Shown piece after piece: positions 1 through 9,494 of a DNA stretch of 48,555 nucleotides. The stretch's first letter is position 1. The number at the start of each line of letters is the position of its first letter. This DNA is from Acidiferrobacteraceae bacterium (lineage in GTDB: Bacteria; Pseudomonadota; Gammaproteobacteria; Acidiferrobacterales; SZUA-150). The translations under genes were made by a program, and so were the position numbers. Where the stretch lies: the NCBI GenBank assembly GCA_003228915.1, contig QIGL01000102.1, positions 67,519 to 116,073 on the forward strand. Reading direction: 5' to 3'. The notes beneath the pieces were generated by a model that worked only from the letters and a program-made list of their open reading frames with translations, had not been told where the DNA came from and searched no databases.

Positions 1-1105
1 CCGAGCCAAAAACAATGGATACAAATACCAGGAAAGAGCCCAGTGCCAAAGTTGAGACCCCGGTGATACCCTGGCCAATGGTGCAACCCATGGATAACAC
101 ACCGCCGACACCCATTAAGACGCCACCTGCGGCATGATTGAAAAAGTCTGATTTATTGGCAAACCATTCAATGCGGAAGGTGCGGCTGAATATAGAATAA
201 ACAAACGAGCCAACAATGACGCCGGCGAGCGCCATGACACCAAAATTAATGAACGACAACTTGCTCGGTTGTAGCGCATAACGAAAGGAATCGCCCGTGG
301 GACTGATAAAAGTAAAGGACTGGACAGCGACCCGGCTTGGAATCTCCGGGGCAAAATCGGCATATTCTTTCCATTCGACACCCATACTGCCACCTGTGAC
401 ATACCAGCCAATCAGTACCGCCAAACCAACAACGACACCACCGAGAACTTTATCAAAGCTGCTGCGAAAATCACCTGACTTGAATACGAAGTATAAAAGA
501 CTGAACCCAATCAACAGGCCAATCCCGGTATGGTAACTACTGGTGTCCTCTTGACCCATGGCACCACCGACCAGTGCGCCCAGTTCCTGGCTATTAAATC
601 CCCTGCTGCCAAGATCGACAGTGGTGGGATCAAGCCATGGCAAAAAGTAATTAGTGAATATACCTTCGCCGGGAGAAAATGGATCTTCGCCCCACAGCAT
701 CAAATAAGCCATATAAGCAATAACAACCAGTACAAAAACAGATTTCAGGTTGCCTGTGCCGACACGTATCAGGGTTTTATTACCGCAACCACTGCCCAGT
801 GTCATGCCAATACCAAACATGAGGCCACCGAGCACATAACGTAACCAAGCAAAATTTGCGGTTCGATACGGCGGGAAAGTATTTGTCGGTAAATTGATTG
901 TGCCCGCGGCCTCCAGGATCACAACGCCCAACATGGCGACGGCTATAGCCAGTAACCAGGCGCGCATGCGGCCCAAATCTTCCATGTTCACCCAATCAGA
1001 CACGGCGCCCATGGTGCAAAAATTGGTTTTGTTCACCACCGCACCCATCACAGCGGCAGTGAGAAAAATGATGAGTAACACCTGGTTGTGGATGGTAAAT
1101 TCCAT
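1..1105 (-). CDS. YeeE/YedE-family membrane transporter (TsuA-like), partial
   Basis: The reading frame opens at an ATG (1105-1103) behind an AGAGG ribosome site and stays open to the window edge, so the C-terminus is missing (about 368 codons seen). It is a polytopic membrane protein with many hydrophobic helices. Three short cysteine motifs are visible: NFCTMG (Cys30), GSGCGN (Cys107) and MGCTIG (Cys341). In the YeeE/YedE family, of which TsuA thiosulfate importers are the studied members, three conserved cysteines line the path of the sulfur anion. Uptake of thiosulfate or a related reduced sulfur compound is therefore the likely role. The gene lies about 140 bases downstream of queC on the same strand and has no obvious functional link to it. 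Family assignment is firm; the substrate is inference. Confidence 0.85.
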   Translation of the reverse strand, partial: MEFTIHNQVLLIIFLTAAVMGAVVNKTNFCTMGAVSDWVNMEDLGRMRAWLLAIAVAMLGVVILEAAGTINLPTNTFPPYRTANFAWLRYVLGGLMFGIGMTLGSGCGNKTLIRVGTGNLKSVFVLVVIAYMAYLMLWGEDPFSPGEGIFTNYFLPWLDPTTVDLGSRGFNSQELGALVGGAMGQEDTSSYHTGIGLLIGFSLLYFVFKSGDFRSSFDKVLGGVVVGLAVLIGWYVTGGSMGVEWKEYADFAPEIPSRVAVQSFTFISPTGDSFRYALQPSKLSFINFGVMALAGVIVGSFVYSIFSRTFRIEWFANKSDFFNHAAGGVLMGVGGVLSMGCTIGQGITGVSTLALGSFLVFVSIVFGS

Positions 1106-1246
1106 AAATACTGCCTCTCAAGTCTGGCCTGTGGGCCTGTTATTGTTGTCATATTATCAATGGGGCCGGATTCTACTGATTTTCTGGAGAGACTGCCATA
1201 TAGAAATGCTATCTGCAGGACTTTTTCAGTACTACTAATAGGGCTA

Positions 1247-1963
1247 TTACTGATATTGGGTGGGGTCATCAGTCCCCGCTTGTTCAAAGCCCTGCCTGCG
1301 CAAACCACAGGAATCACATCGTCCGCAAGCCCGCCCTTGCTCATCCGGATCATAACAAGACAAGGTCAGACTATAATCAACACCCAGGGACAGGCCGCGG
1401 GTGATGATTTCTTTTTTAGTCAGGGTCACCAGGGGGGCAACAATTTGAATTTGCTGGCCTTCAACCCCGGCACGGGTCCCAAGCTTGGCTGTTGCCTGAA
1501 ATTGGGCCAGAAACTCGGGTCGGCAATCGGGATAACCGGAATAATCCACTGCATTGACGCCGAGGAATATATGGCTGGCGCCCAGCACTTCGGCCCATCC
1601 CAGGGCGACAGACAGAAAAATGGTATTTCTGGCAGGCACGTAAGTAATGGGTATTTGTGCAGGGTCTGCCTGGTCGTGTGCCGGTACGGGAATCGCATCA
1701 TCTGTCAGGGCCGAACCGCCCATCCAGGCAAGATCCAGGGACATGACCTGGTGCTGGTTCACGGCCATGGCCGCGGCGATTTTTTTGGCAGCAACAAGCT
1801 CGGCCTTGTGGCGCTGGCCATAGTCAAAACTCAAGGCGTAACAATCAAAATTGTCTGCCTTGGCAATTGCCAGTACCGTGGCCGAATCCAGGCCACCGGA
1901 CACGAGCACCACCGCCCGTGGCGGGTTACCTGAACCACCTTTTAACTTATCGTTAACGGCCAC
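1247..1963 (-). CDS. queC: 7-cyano-7-deazaguanine (preQ0) synthase QueC
   Basis: QueC converts 7-carboxy-7-deazaguanine, ammonia and ATP to preQ0 in the queuosine tRNA-modification pathway. The protein has 238 residues, a usual length. The PP-loop SGGLDSAT is at residues 22-29. Four C-terminal cysteines (203, 213, 216, 219) match the family zinc site. The start is a GTG (1963-1961) just after a G-rich purine run, and it overlaps the end of queE by 11 bases. This implies translational coupling of two consecutive pathway enzymes. Confidence 0.95.
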   Translation of the reverse strand: MAVNDKLKGGSGNPPRAVVLVSGGLDSATVLAIAKADNFDCYALSFDYGQRHKAELVAAKKIAAAMAVNQHQVMSLDLAWMGGSALTDDAIPVPAHDQADPAQIPITYVPARNTIFLSVALGWAEVLGASHIFLGVNAVDYSGYPDCRPEFLAQFQATAKLGTRAGVEGQQIQIVAPLVTLTKKEIITRGLSLGVDYSLTLSCYDPDEQGRACGRCDSCGLRRQGFEQAGTDDPTQYQ

Positions 1964-2591
1964 GCTCGTCCCCCCACAGGATCTTATGTAACTGGACCTG
2001 CATACGAACCTTCAGTTGATCTGCCAATATCCAGTCGGCCAGATCAGTTGCCGGCAATTTTTCATGTACCGGTGAAAATAAAACCTCGAATCGGGATAAA
2101 TTATATTGTTCCAGGCAATCACGACTCCAGTGATAATCATCACGACTACCGATAACAAATTTTACCTGGTCATTTTTTTTGAGGAATTCGATATTTGAAT
2201 AGAGGTTTTTCTCGGCTTCACCAGAATCAGGTGTTTTTAAATCCATGACAATTTCCACTCTTTGATCGACACCTGATATGTCGATAGCCCCGCTGGTTTC
2301 CAGTGAAACATGGTATCCCGTTTGATCGCAAAGCGCTGATAACAAGTCATGACAACCGGTTTGCGCCAAAGGTTCACCGCCGGTCACGGTAATGAATGAA
2401 GTCTTATAAGCGCTCGCCTGCTCCAGGATGCTTGCGATAGTCATTTTAGTGCCACCTTTAAAGGCATAACTGGTGTCGCAATACTTGCAGCGAAGCGGGC
2501 AACCGGTCAGTCGTATAAACACCGTTGGCAAACCCGACGTCCTGGATTCACCTTGCAGGGAATAAAATATTTCTGTGATACGTAGTTGCAT
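1953..2591 (-). CDS. queE: 7-carboxy-7-deazaguanine synthase QueE
   Basis: QueE is a radical SAM enzyme that rearranges 6-carboxytetrahydropterin to 7-carboxy-7-deazaguanine, the step before QueC. The cluster-binding motif CxxxCxxC is present as CPLRCKYC (Cys31, 35, 38), followed by DTSYAF. The TGGEP motif that contacts SAM appears near residue 90. At 212 residues it has a normal length for the proteobacterial form. It starts 17 bases after cpoB and overlaps queC, so it is probably read with the Tol-Pal operon. Only queC and queE of the pathway lie in this window. Confidence 0.95.
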   Translation of the reverse strand: MQLRITEIFYSLQGESRTSGLPTVFIRLTGCPLRCKYCDTSYAFKGGTKMTIASILEQASAYKTSFITVTGGEPLAQTGCHDLLSALCDQTGYHVSLETSGAIDISGVDQRVEIVMDLKTPDSGEAEKNLYSNIEFLKKNDQVKFVIGSRDDYHWSRDCLEQYNLSRFEVLFSPVHEKLPATDLADWILADQLKVRMQVQLHKILWGDERGR

Positions 2592-2608
2592 TTAGTGCGG
2601 AGAAAATA

Positions 2609-3541
2609 TTACTTTTTTTTCTTTTTTCTCTTCTTGATTTTGGCTAGCCTGTTTTCAGCATATTTTGATACCCGGGTATTCGGATAAGACTTGATAACAT
2701 TTTTTAATGTCTTGCTAGCCTTGTTCCAGTCTTCAAGCTCAAAATAAACATAACCAATTTTTAATTGGGCATCAGCCACCTTGTTACTTTTCGGGTATTT
2801 GGCCGGTACTTTTTTAAATTCTTTCAGGGCCACTTTAAAATTACGCATGACGTAATTTGCTTCCCCGATCCAGTACTGGGCGTTACCGGCCAGTTTGTGA
2901 TTCGGATTGCGTTTTACAAATGATCGAAAAGACCTGGAGGCTTTTTCATACAAGCCCTGTTTTAATAATGCAAAAGCGGCGTCGTATTCTTTTTTTGCCT
3001 GTGAAGCCGGCTTGCTTTTTGTGCCAAGCGGTTTTGTTACCGGTCGCTTGCCCGTCTTACCAGTAGCCCCGGCCTTGCTGCCCGATTTAACACCACTAGT
3101 GGCAGCACTACCTGTACCAGTTTTCACTGGTGGTTTTTCAATGAGGCTTATTGCCCCGGCTGCACCTGATATCCCGGCACGGCCAAGACTCTTCTCGCCC
3201 CGTTCCAGACGACCTAGCCTTTGATCCAGGTCCTGCAAGACATCTTTTTGTTGTTTTTTGAGTCGTTCTATCTCGTAGGCCTGTACTTCGGACTGGTTGC
3301 GCAATTCCTGCAGTTCATTCTGGAGACTGTCTACCTGGCCCAGCAAATCAACCAGGGATTCAGATGCGGCCGAGAGCTGGCCAGAAGAAGATTTTGAAAC
3401 GGCAGATTTTGAAGTAGCAGATTTGGAAGTACGACGATCTGGCAGACGATCAATCGCAAACACGGCACCTTGCCAAACCAGCAAAACTATCGCCAAAGAA
3501 AAACACCGCGCAAAGTTGCGCGGTGTTCTGATGGATATCAC
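2609..3541 (-). CDS. cpoB: Tol-Pal coordinator CpoB (YbgF)
   Basis: This is the periplasmic protein that links Tol-Pal to septal peptidoglycan synthesis. An N-terminal hydrophobic segment (about residues 11-30) is the export signal. A heptad-rich coiled coil at about 60-115 corresponds to the trimerising region. A Ser/Gly/Thr/Lys linker follows, then three TPR-like repeats (about 185-300). The start is a GTG (3541-3539); no better ATG lies upstream of the signal. The protein ends in a run of lysines and arginines that the E. coli protein lacks. It sits 17 bases after pal, the usual place for cpoB. Confidence 0.9.
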   Translation of the reverse strand: MISIRTPRNFARCFSLAIVLLVWQGAVFAIDRLPDRRTSKSATSKSAVSKSSSGQLSAASESLVDLLGQVDSLQNELQELRNQSEVQAYEIERLKKQQKDVLQDLDQRLGRLERGEKSLGRAGISGAAGAISLIEKPPVKTGTGSAATSGVKSGSKAGATGKTGKRPVTKPLGTKSKPASQAKKEYDAAFALLKQGLYEKASRSFRSFVKRNPNHKLAGNAQYWIGEANYVMRNFKVALKEFKKVPAKYPKSNKVADAQLKIGYVYFELEDWNKASKTLKNVIKSYPNTRVSKYAENRLAKIKKRKKKKK

Positions 3542-3557
3542 GGTATCAGTATCTCAG

Positions 3558-4037
3558 TTAATAAATTATTTCGACACGACGATTCTGGCGCCAGGCAGAT
3601 TCATTATGTTCAAGCGCCAATGGTTTTTCTTCGCCATAAGAAACAACCTTGATGCGGCTTCCAGATACGCCCAGCGCCTTCATCATGCGGGCAACGGCTT
3701 GAGCACGTCTTTCACCTAATGCCAGGTTGTATTCGCGGGTACCACGCTCATCGGCATGTCCTTCCAGCGTGACATTCAAATTCGAATTGCTGGATAAATG
3801 TTTGGCATGGGCTTCAACAATGGCCGTGTACTCACCGTCGATCGCACTGCTGTCAAATTCAAAATAAACACGGCGTTCTGACAATAAATCTGCACCAGCT
3901 GAAGAACCAGTATCGGCAGCTGTAGTCTGGGCACCAGATTGATCATCTACGTCCGGTTTTACTGCCTCGTCACCGCCACAACTACTCAGGCCAAGTGCCA
4001 GTATTGTTAAAGGGATCATCCAAATTGCTTTCTTCAT
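3558..4037 (-). CDS. pal: Peptidoglycan-associated lipoprotein Pal
   Basis: Pal is the outer-membrane lipoprotein that binds peptidoglycan and TolB. A short signal ends in the lipobox LSSC with Cys20 as the lipidated residue. The next residue is glycine, compatible with outer-membrane sorting. An acidic, Ser/Thr-rich linker precedes an OmpA-type peptidoglycan-binding domain (about residues 55-159) with the GHADERGTREYN signature and a C-terminal NRRVEI. The 159-residue length is typical. A strong AGGAG ribosome site precedes the ATG, and tolB ends 12 bases upstream. Confidence 0.97.
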   Translation of the reverse strand: MKKAIWMIPLTILALGLSSCGGDEAVKPDVDDQSGAQTTAADTGSSAGADLLSERRVYFEFDSSAIDGEYTAIVEAHAKHLSSNSNLNVTLEGHADERGTREYNLALGERRAQAVARMMKALGVSGSRIKVVSYGEEKPLALEHNESAWRQNRRVEIIY

Positions 4038-4049
4038 CTCCTACTCCTC

Positions 4050-5387
4050 TCATTGGTATCTTAATTGTTGGTTAATTGGTGACCAAGCAGGCTCTCTCAC
4101 ATCACCCGTCTCGAATCGGTACAACTGTCGCATTCGCCCATCTGACGAAACAGAGGCGAGCACACCTCGGCCCCTGACTTCGGTAGCATAAATGATTATG
4201 GCGCCATTAGGTGAAAAACTAGGCGACTCATCCAACTGGGTATCCGTAACCACATGCAATGATCGATCATTCAAATAGAGCACGCCGATATGATACTTGC
4301 CATTTTCCCTCGTAACCAGTGTTAATCTCTTGCCATCGGGCGAATATGATGCACGGGCATTATAACTGCCCTCGAAGGTCATTCTTTCGACATTCGCGCC
4401 ATCCCTATCCATCATATAAATCTGGGGTTTACCGGCCCGATCCGACGTAAAAACAAGTCGCTGACCGTCAGGGGACCAGGCCGGTTCCGTATCAATGGCC
4501 CGGTTTTTTGTTAATCGCTGTAAACGTCGATTGGCCAAATTCATGACATATATCTCTGGGTTGCCATCTTTTGATAATGTTAACGCGATATTCTTACCGT
4601 CTGGAGAAAATGCCGGTGCGCTATTGATGCCCTTAAATCCAGACAATTTTTGGCGTTTACCCGATGCCAGGTTTTGAATATAGACAATGGGACGTCGATG
4701 CTCAAAAGACACATACGCGAGCCGCCTGGCGTCAACAGACCAACTTGGCGATAACAGGGGTTCTTTTGAAGTCACCACCGTGCGCGGCCCATAACCATCA
4801 GAATCCGCAACCTGCAACTTGAAAACAACGCGGTTGCGCCCTTGTTCGCGACGGTACTCCTTGGTCACGTAGGCAATCTGGGCCGTAAACGCGCCGGGCT
4901 CGCCGGTTAATTTTTCGTAAACCAGGTCACTAATCTGGTGCGCCACCAGGCGTAACATGTCTGCCGAAACGGTATAACGAAAACCGGCCAACTGGGTTTG
5001 CTTGAATACATCATACAACCGGAACTCGACCTGGTAACGTTTGCCGGCGACTTCAGTGACATTGCCAATCAGCAATGCCTCGGCCCGGGCAATACGCCAG
5101 TCCTTGAAAACGACATCACTATTGGTATGGGGCTGGGAGATAAAATCCTTTTTTGGAACCGGGTTAAATTTGCCACTGCGCCTTAGGTCAGACTCAATAA
5201 TCTGGCCAATATTTTGCGGTGCCTGTTGTGGTACTTTACCTTTGCCTTTGCCCTGCCAACCAAATTCCACCACGGCAATGGGCAGTCCCGTGGCTTCACC
5301 CTGGGTAATTTCAATTGTTAAAATTGCCTGCGACAGGGCAGGCAAGCTGAACAAACAAACAAGAATTATGGATAATGTTTTACGCAT
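4050..5387 (-). CDS. tolB: Tol-Pal periplasmic protein TolB
   Basis: TolB is the soluble periplasmic beta-propeller that shuttles between Pal and the TolA complex. Residues 1-21 form a Sec signal peptide ending in SQA. An N-terminal domain (about 25-165) is followed by a propeller made of repeated SPDG or SPNG blades (about 200-430). The 445-residue length is close to the family norm. Its ATG shares one base with the tolA stop codon (TAATG), so translation is likely coupled. Confidence 0.97.
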   Translation of the reverse strand: MRKTLSIILVCLFSLPALSQAILTIEITQGEATGLPIAVVEFGWQGKGKGKVPQQAPQNIGQIIESDLRRSGKFNPVPKKDFISQPHTNSDVVFKDWRIARAEALLIGNVTEVAGKRYQVEFRLYDVFKQTQLAGFRYTVSADMLRLVAHQISDLVYEKLTGEPGAFTAQIAYVTKEYRREQGRNRVVFKLQVADSDGYGPRTVVTSKEPLLSPSWSVDARRLAYVSFEHRRPIVYIQNLASGKRQKLSGFKGINSAPAFSPDGKNIALTLSKDGNPEIYVMNLANRRLQRLTKNRAIDTEPAWSPDGQRLVFTSDRAGKPQIYMMDRDGANVERMTFEGSYNARASYSPDGKRLTLVTRENGKYHIGVLYLNDRSLHVVTDTQLDESPSFSPNGAIIIYATEVRGRGVLASVSSDGRMRQLYRFETGDVREPAWSPINQQLRYQ

Positions 5388-6124
5388 TAGCGGCTATTGT
5401 CCTCGGGATTAAACAAAAATTCAATTTCGCGGAAGTAATCAAATAAATCCTTCTCTTGCGGAATCGGTAATGGCGATGCCTTGCGCACCGCATTTTCAAC
5501 TGATCGATCAAATAATGCATCCCCGCTTGACTGAATAATTGCCACTTCAAGCACATCACCGCTGGCCAGTAACCTGACCCGAACAATGACCTTGAGCCCC
5601 TTTCTTGACCCGCCGGGTCGAACCCAGTTACGGCTGACCTTTTGTCGAATAATGGCCCGGTATTTATCAACGAATTCATTTGCCCGTGCCTGGCGTTCTG
5701 CTTCCGCCCGTTCTGCTTCTTCGGCAACCAGGCTTTCTTGCAAGGATTCTTCGGCCATACGTTTACGCGCTTCGGCCTCCTGTTGTCGTTTTTTTTTGGC
5801 GGCGCGTTTTCGATCAGCATCTTTTTTAAGTTTCAGTGCCGCTGCCTGTTTCTTTTTCTTGTCTTGTTTTTTCTGGTCTTGTTTTTTTTGTTTTTTTACC
5901 TGCTTTTTCTTTTCAGTTTTAACGACCTTCTTTTCCTGGGCAGGTTTATTATCAATTACCCTGGCCTTCATTATGCTAACGCTGTCATCCTTCCAGCTCC
6001 AGTGGACGCTGAATCCCAAAAAAACAAGCAGCACCACGTGAATCGCCACTGCATAATATATAGGCTTACGCCCACCAGTACGCGAATCTTTCTTTTCACT
6101 GAACCTTTCCCGACTTGCAATCAT
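5387..6124 (-). CDS. tolA: Inner-membrane energy-transducing protein TolA
   Basis: TolA spans the periplasm and transmits proton-motive force from TolQR to Pal/TolB. It has one N-terminal membrane segment (about residues 24-44). A long charged, helix-prone region rich in Lys, Glu, Arg and Ala follows (about 55-140), then a TonB-like C-terminal domain (about 150-245) with the conserved YRAIIRQKVSRNW start. At 245 residues it is much shorter than E. coli TolA (421), the missing part being the Ala-rich helical repeats. The ATG follows directly on the tolR stop codon. Confidence 0.93.
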   Translation of the reverse strand: MIASRERFSEKKDSRTGGRKPIYYAVAIHVVLLVFLGFSVHWSWKDDSVSIMKARVIDNKPAQEKKVVKTEKKKQVKKQKKQDQKKQDKKKKQAAALKLKKDADRKRAAKKKRQQEAEARKRMAEESLQESLVAEEAERAEAERQARANEFVDKYRAIIRQKVSRNWVRPGGSRKGLKVIVRVRLLASGDVLEVAIIQSSGDALFDRSVENAVRKASPLPIPQEKDLFDYFREIEFLFNPEDNSR

Positions 6125-6562
6125 TTATTTTTTCTTTCTTTCGCGCTTTTTCTTTTTTGGGCTCTCTGTCACCAAACCAACATTGGGCACCCCGGCCTCT
6201 TGCAACAAAACCATGGTCTCGATTACCTTACCGTATGCTACGCGCCTGTCGCCGCGGACCACTACCGGTGTCCTGGGTCGCAGTTTTAATATTTTCGCTA
6301 CTTTTTGCTTTAATCTTTTTTTACTTATTTTCCTGTCGTCAAGGTAAAGCTTGCCCTTGCGATTGACGGTGACCACGAGGGTTTCCTGGTCCTGGGTGTC
6401 AACAGGTTTTGCCGACGCCTGGGGCAACTCTACTTTTATACCCTGGGTAAGCAGGGGCGCCGTAATCATAAAAATCACCAGCAATACCAGCATGACATCA
6501 ATGTACGGGACGACATTGATTTCGCTCATCAGGCGCTTTTTAGGTCGTAAACTCACGCTCAT
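6125..6562 (-). CDS. tolR: Tol proton-channel subunit TolR
   Basis: TolR is an ExbD-family subunit of the TolQR motor. One membrane helix (about residues 18-38) carries the essential acidic residue, Asp22 in VPYIDVMLV. The periplasmic domain follows and contains the RGDRRVAYG segment. The last ten residues are a mix of Lys, Arg and Glu. This strongly basic tail is unusual, because the E. coli C-terminus is amphipathic and not a lysine run. The gene overlaps tolQ by four bases (ATGA), and tolA starts at the next base. Confidence 0.95.
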   Translation of the reverse strand: MSVSLRPKKRLMSEINVVPYIDVMLVLLVIFMITAPLLTQGIKVELPQASAKPVDTQDQETLVVTVNRKGKLYLDDRKISKKRLKQKVAKILKLRPRTPVVVRGDRRVAYGKVIETMVLLQEAGVPNVGLVTESPKKKKRERKKK

Positions 6563-7251
6563 GGCTGGTGATCACCCCGGGCCTGGCGATGGACAATACT
6601 GGAAAACTCCTCACTAAAGACCTCGTAGCGCGTTAGCAAACGTTCCACCTGGTTGGAATAGCGGTTATAGGCAATGACTGCCGGGATCGCGGCAAACAGG
6701 CCCATGGCCGTGGCCACCAATGCCTCGGCAATGCCTGGCGCCACCTGGGCGATGGTGGCTTGCTGGGACATACTCAATGATCGAAATGAATTCATAATGC
6801 CCCAGACGGTGCCAAATAAACCCACGTAAGGGCTGGTAGAGCCGACGGTTGCCAGGAACGCGAGGCTGGTTTCCAGGTAATCGGCTTCGCGCATCATTGC
6901 CACCCGCATGGCGCGCTGGACGCCGCTGAGAATATCACCCGCCGGGGCATTGGCTTGTTGCAGCCGTCGGTATTCCCTGAACCCGTCCACGAACAAACTG
7001 GCCATGCCGGTGGGCTGTGAATCCTTTTGTGTTAGATCGCCGTACATTTGTGACAAGTTACCACCGGACCAGAATTTCTCTTCGAAACGCGCAGCCTGGC
7101 GTGTGGCCCATTTGATGGCAAACCATTTTTTGAAAATCATGGTCCATGACATGAGTGAGGCCACTAATAGTAATAACATCACCAACTGCACTAGCAGACT
7201 GGCTTCCATGATCAGTTTGTAAAATTCGATACCCTCAGAGGCCGATACCAT
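6559..7251 (-). CDS. tolQ: Tol proton-channel subunit TolQ
   Basis: TolQ is an ExbB/MotA-family inner-membrane protein that forms the proton channel with TolR. There are three hydrophobic helices (about residues 17-38, 128-150 and 165-190). The conserved GLFGTVWGIMNSF motif lies in the second, and the alanine/proline-rich third helix has the usual GIAEALVATAMGLFAAIP pattern. Its 230 residues match the E. coli length. It starts 31 bases after ybgC. Confidence 0.97.
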   Translation of the reverse strand: MVSASEGIEFYKLIMEASLLVQLVMLLLLVASLMSWTMIFKKWFAIKWATRQAARFEEKFWSGGNLSQMYGDLTQKDSQPTGMASLFVDGFREYRRLQQANAPAGDILSGVQRAMRVAMMREADYLETSLAFLATVGSTSPYVGLFGTVWGIMNSFRSLSMSQQATIAQVAPGIAEALVATAMGLFAAIPAVIAYNRYSNQVERLLTRYEVFSEEFSSIVHRQARGDHQP

Positions 7252-7282
7252 ACTTGACTCCCATTGCTAGATATTATTGTTG

Positions 7283-7699
7283 TTAATTTAAATGTATTTT
7301 ATCCAGAAAAAATTCTGGAATCGCTTTTGGTTTAAACGTGATTGTATCCAGGCAAACAATCCTGACTTCGCCATCACATATCAATTCCCGGTCCCGGCTC
7401 ACTTGCTGGTTAAAAGTGATGCTGGCACTACCAATACGGGTTATTTTTGCGCTCACCATAAGTGAATCATCCAGCTTAGCCGGCTTTAAATATTTGATAT
7501 TGGCTTGTTTCACCGCCAACACGATTTGATGCTCATCGGCCAACGCGGTTTGCTCAAAACCCTGCGCCCGCAACCAGTCAGTGCGGGCACGTTCCATAAA
7601 ACGCAAATAATTGGCGTAATAAACCACGCCGCCAGTATCGGTATCTTCGTAATAGATACGTACCGGAATGGAAAATACTTTATTACTGGCAGACTTCAT
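7283..7699 (-). CDS. ybgC: Acyl-CoA thioesterase YbgC
   Basis: This is a hotdog-fold thioesterase, the usual first gene of the tol-pal operon; E. coli YbgC acts on acyl-CoA or acyl-ACP and interacts with phospholipid synthesis. The active-site region YEDTDTGGVVYYANYL lies at residues 15-30, with the catalytic aspartate in DTGGVVY. The 138-residue length is typical. It follows ruvB after 83 bases, the largest gap inside this block, so an operon promoter may lie there. None is convincing by eye. Confidence 0.92.
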   Translation of the reverse strand: MKSASNKVFSIPVRIYYEDTDTGGVVYYANYLRFMERARTDWLRAQGFEQTALADEHQIVLAVKQANIKYLKPAKLDDSLMVSAKITRIGSASITFNQQVSRDRELICDGEVRIVCLDTITFKPKAIPEFFLDKIHLN

Positions 7700-7782
7700 G
7701 GCTGTTGGACTATTTTGATAGTTGCAAATGAATAAACGCCGGATTGAACAAAAAGGGTTAAATTAAATGATCACGACGTAAT

Positions 7783-8862
7783 TTATTTAGCATTTTCACT
7801 TTTATTTTTATTAATACTTTCATCTTCAAATATTTCATTTTGTCCCTTTGCATCACTCGTCATGTTCAATCCAAAATACTGCCAGGCATGGCGGGTTGCC
7901 ATTCGGCCGCGGGCGGTACGCATGATCAAACCCTGCTGAATCAAGTAGGGTTCGATAACATCTTCCAGCGTGCCTTTTTCTTCGCCAATGGCCGCGGCCA
8001 GGTTATCAATACCCACTGGCCCACCGTCGAATTTCTCCAGCAGGGTCAACATAAATTTCCGGTCCAGGGTATCCAGGCCACTGGGGTCTACATCTAACAT
8101 GTCTAAAGCGGCAGCGGCAATGTCACCGGTCAGCACCCCGTCTCCTTTAATCTCGGCATAATCCCGCGCCCGCCTTAATAAACGATTGGCGATACGGGGT
8201 GTGCCGCGAGAACGTGAAGCGATGGCCTCTACCCCGGCCTGTTCTGACTTGATACCGAGAATACTGGCAGAGCGATTGACGATGTGCGCCAGGTCAGACT
8301 GTGCGTAATACTCCAGTCGCTGGACAATACCAAAACGATCCCGCAATGGTGAAGTCAGTAAACCGGCTCGAGTGGTGGCACCGATTAAAGTAAATGGCGG
8401 TAAGTCCAGTTTGATGGAACGGGCGGCCGGCCCTTCGCCAATAATGATGTCCAGTTGGTAGTCTTCCAGGGCCGGGTACAGGATTTCCTCAACAACGGGA
8501 CTGAGGCGATGAATTTCATCAATGAATAAAACATCGTGGGCTTCAAGATTGGTCAACAGTGCAGCCAGATCCCCTGCCCGCTCCAGCACCGGGCCCGAAG
8601 TAGATCGCAAGTTCGATCCCATCTCGTGGGCAATAATATGTGCCAGGGTAGTTTTACCCAGTCCCGGTGGACCAAACAGCAACACATGATCCAGGGCCTC
8701 TTTACGGGCCCGGGCAGCAGGGATGAACACTTCAAACTGCTCATGGATATGAGGCTGACCAATGTAATCAGTCAGTTTTAATGGCCGCAGGCCGACCTCC
8801 AGGGGCTCATCTTCGTTATGGGCCAACACATGTGCCGACACTAGTCTGTCATTTTCAATCAT
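7783..8862 (-). CDS. ruvB: Holliday junction branch-migration ATPase RuvB
   Basis: RuvB is the hexameric AAA+ motor that drives branch migration with RuvA. Walker A GPPGLGKT is at residues 64-71, Walker B is seen as LFIDEIH, sensor 1 as IGATTRAG, and the C-terminal winged helix covers about 255-335. At 359 residues it is about 20 longer than E. coli RuvB. The extra tail is polar, rich in Asn, Lys and Glu, and looks disordered. It follows ruvA by 29 bases. Confidence 0.97.
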   Translation of the reverse strand: MIENDRLVSAHVLAHNEDEPLEVGLRPLKLTDYIGQPHIHEQFEVFIPAARARKEALDHVLLFGPPGLGKTTLAHIIAHEMGSNLRSTSGPVLERAGDLAALLTNLEAHDVLFIDEIHRLSPVVEEILYPALEDYQLDIIIGEGPAARSIKLDLPPFTLIGATTRAGLLTSPLRDRFGIVQRLEYYAQSDLAHIVNRSASILGIKSEQAGVEAIASRSRGTPRIANRLLRRARDYAEIKGDGVLTGDIAAAALDMLDVDPSGLDTLDRKFMLTLLEKFDGGPVGIDNLAAAIGEEKGTLEDVIEPYLIQQGLIMRTARGRMATRHAWQYFGLNMTSDAKGQNEIFEDESINKNKSENAK

Positions 8863-8891
8863 TGCTATTGTTTAGACTCATACTGTATTGG

Positions 8892-9494
8892 TCATGTTAC
8901 GCCTGTCATACTACGTAAGGCTTCCCGAATAATTTGCTCGGTTGTTTTTTCATTGGTGTCCACTGCTCGCACCAGGCGACTGGCCTCCTGTGATTTATAA
9001 CCCAGGGAAACCAGGGCGCTGACGGCTTCGCTCACCGGATCCTGAACGGCAGGGGTTACGGACCCCGCAGCGGCGACCACTGATTCCTTGAGTTTTTTCA
9101 TTTTATCCCGCATTTCCACGATCAACCGCTCGGCAGTTTTTCGGCCGACGCCGGGGATTTTGGTTAAGTGGGCAACATCTTCACGAATGATGCAGTCGGC
9201 AAATTCCTGGTCAGACATACCAGACAAAACTGCCAATGCCATGCGCGGCCCGACGCCATTGACCTTGAGCAAATCCCGGAATAATCGTCTTTGAGATAAT
9301 TTTGAAAAGCCATACAATAATTGGGCATCCTCTCGTACCACCATATGGGTATGCAATATGACTTTCTCGCCCACTGCCGGCAGGTCATAAAACGTGGTCA
9401 TGGGCGCTTCCAGTTCGTAACCCACCCCCCCAACATCTACCAATAGTAACGGCGGTTCTTTAACCAGGAGTAACCCTTGCAGACGGCCAATCAC
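8892..9494 (-). CDS. ruvA: Holliday junction DNA-binding protein RuvA
   Basis: RuvA is the tetrameric protein that clamps Holliday junctions and loads RuvB. An OB-fold (about residues 1-62), a helix-hairpin-helix region with [13 protein letters not shown] and [12 protein letters not shown], and a C-terminal three-helix domain are all visible. The GTG at 9494-9492 was chosen as start: it places the canonical IGRLQG at the N-terminus, gives 200 residues (E. coli 203) and overlaps the ruvC stop as GTGA. The frame continues 27 codons further upstream, but that part lies inside ruvC. Confidence 0.95.
   Translation of the reverse strand: MIGRLQGLLLVKEPPLLLVDVGGVGYELEAPMTTFYDLPAVGEKVILHTHMVVREDAQLLYGFSKLSQRRLFRDLLKVNGVGPRMALAVLSGMSDQEFADCIIREDVAHLTKIPGVGRKTAERLIVEMRDKMKKLKESVVAAAGSVTPAVQDPVSEAVSALVSLGYKSQEASRLVRAVDTNEKTTEQIIREALRSMTGVT

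Noticed and set aside
1106..1246. tRNA gene after queC, as in some gammaproteobacteria that carry tRNA-Lys near this locus
   Set aside because: No cloverleaf, TTCGA-type T-loop or CCA end is visible in the gap.
1088..1933. Long open frame on the plus strand opposite queC
   Set aside because: It lies entirely antisense to a well-supported enzyme gene, has a Gly/His-rich composition typical of reversed coding sequence, and has no ribosome site or family similarity.
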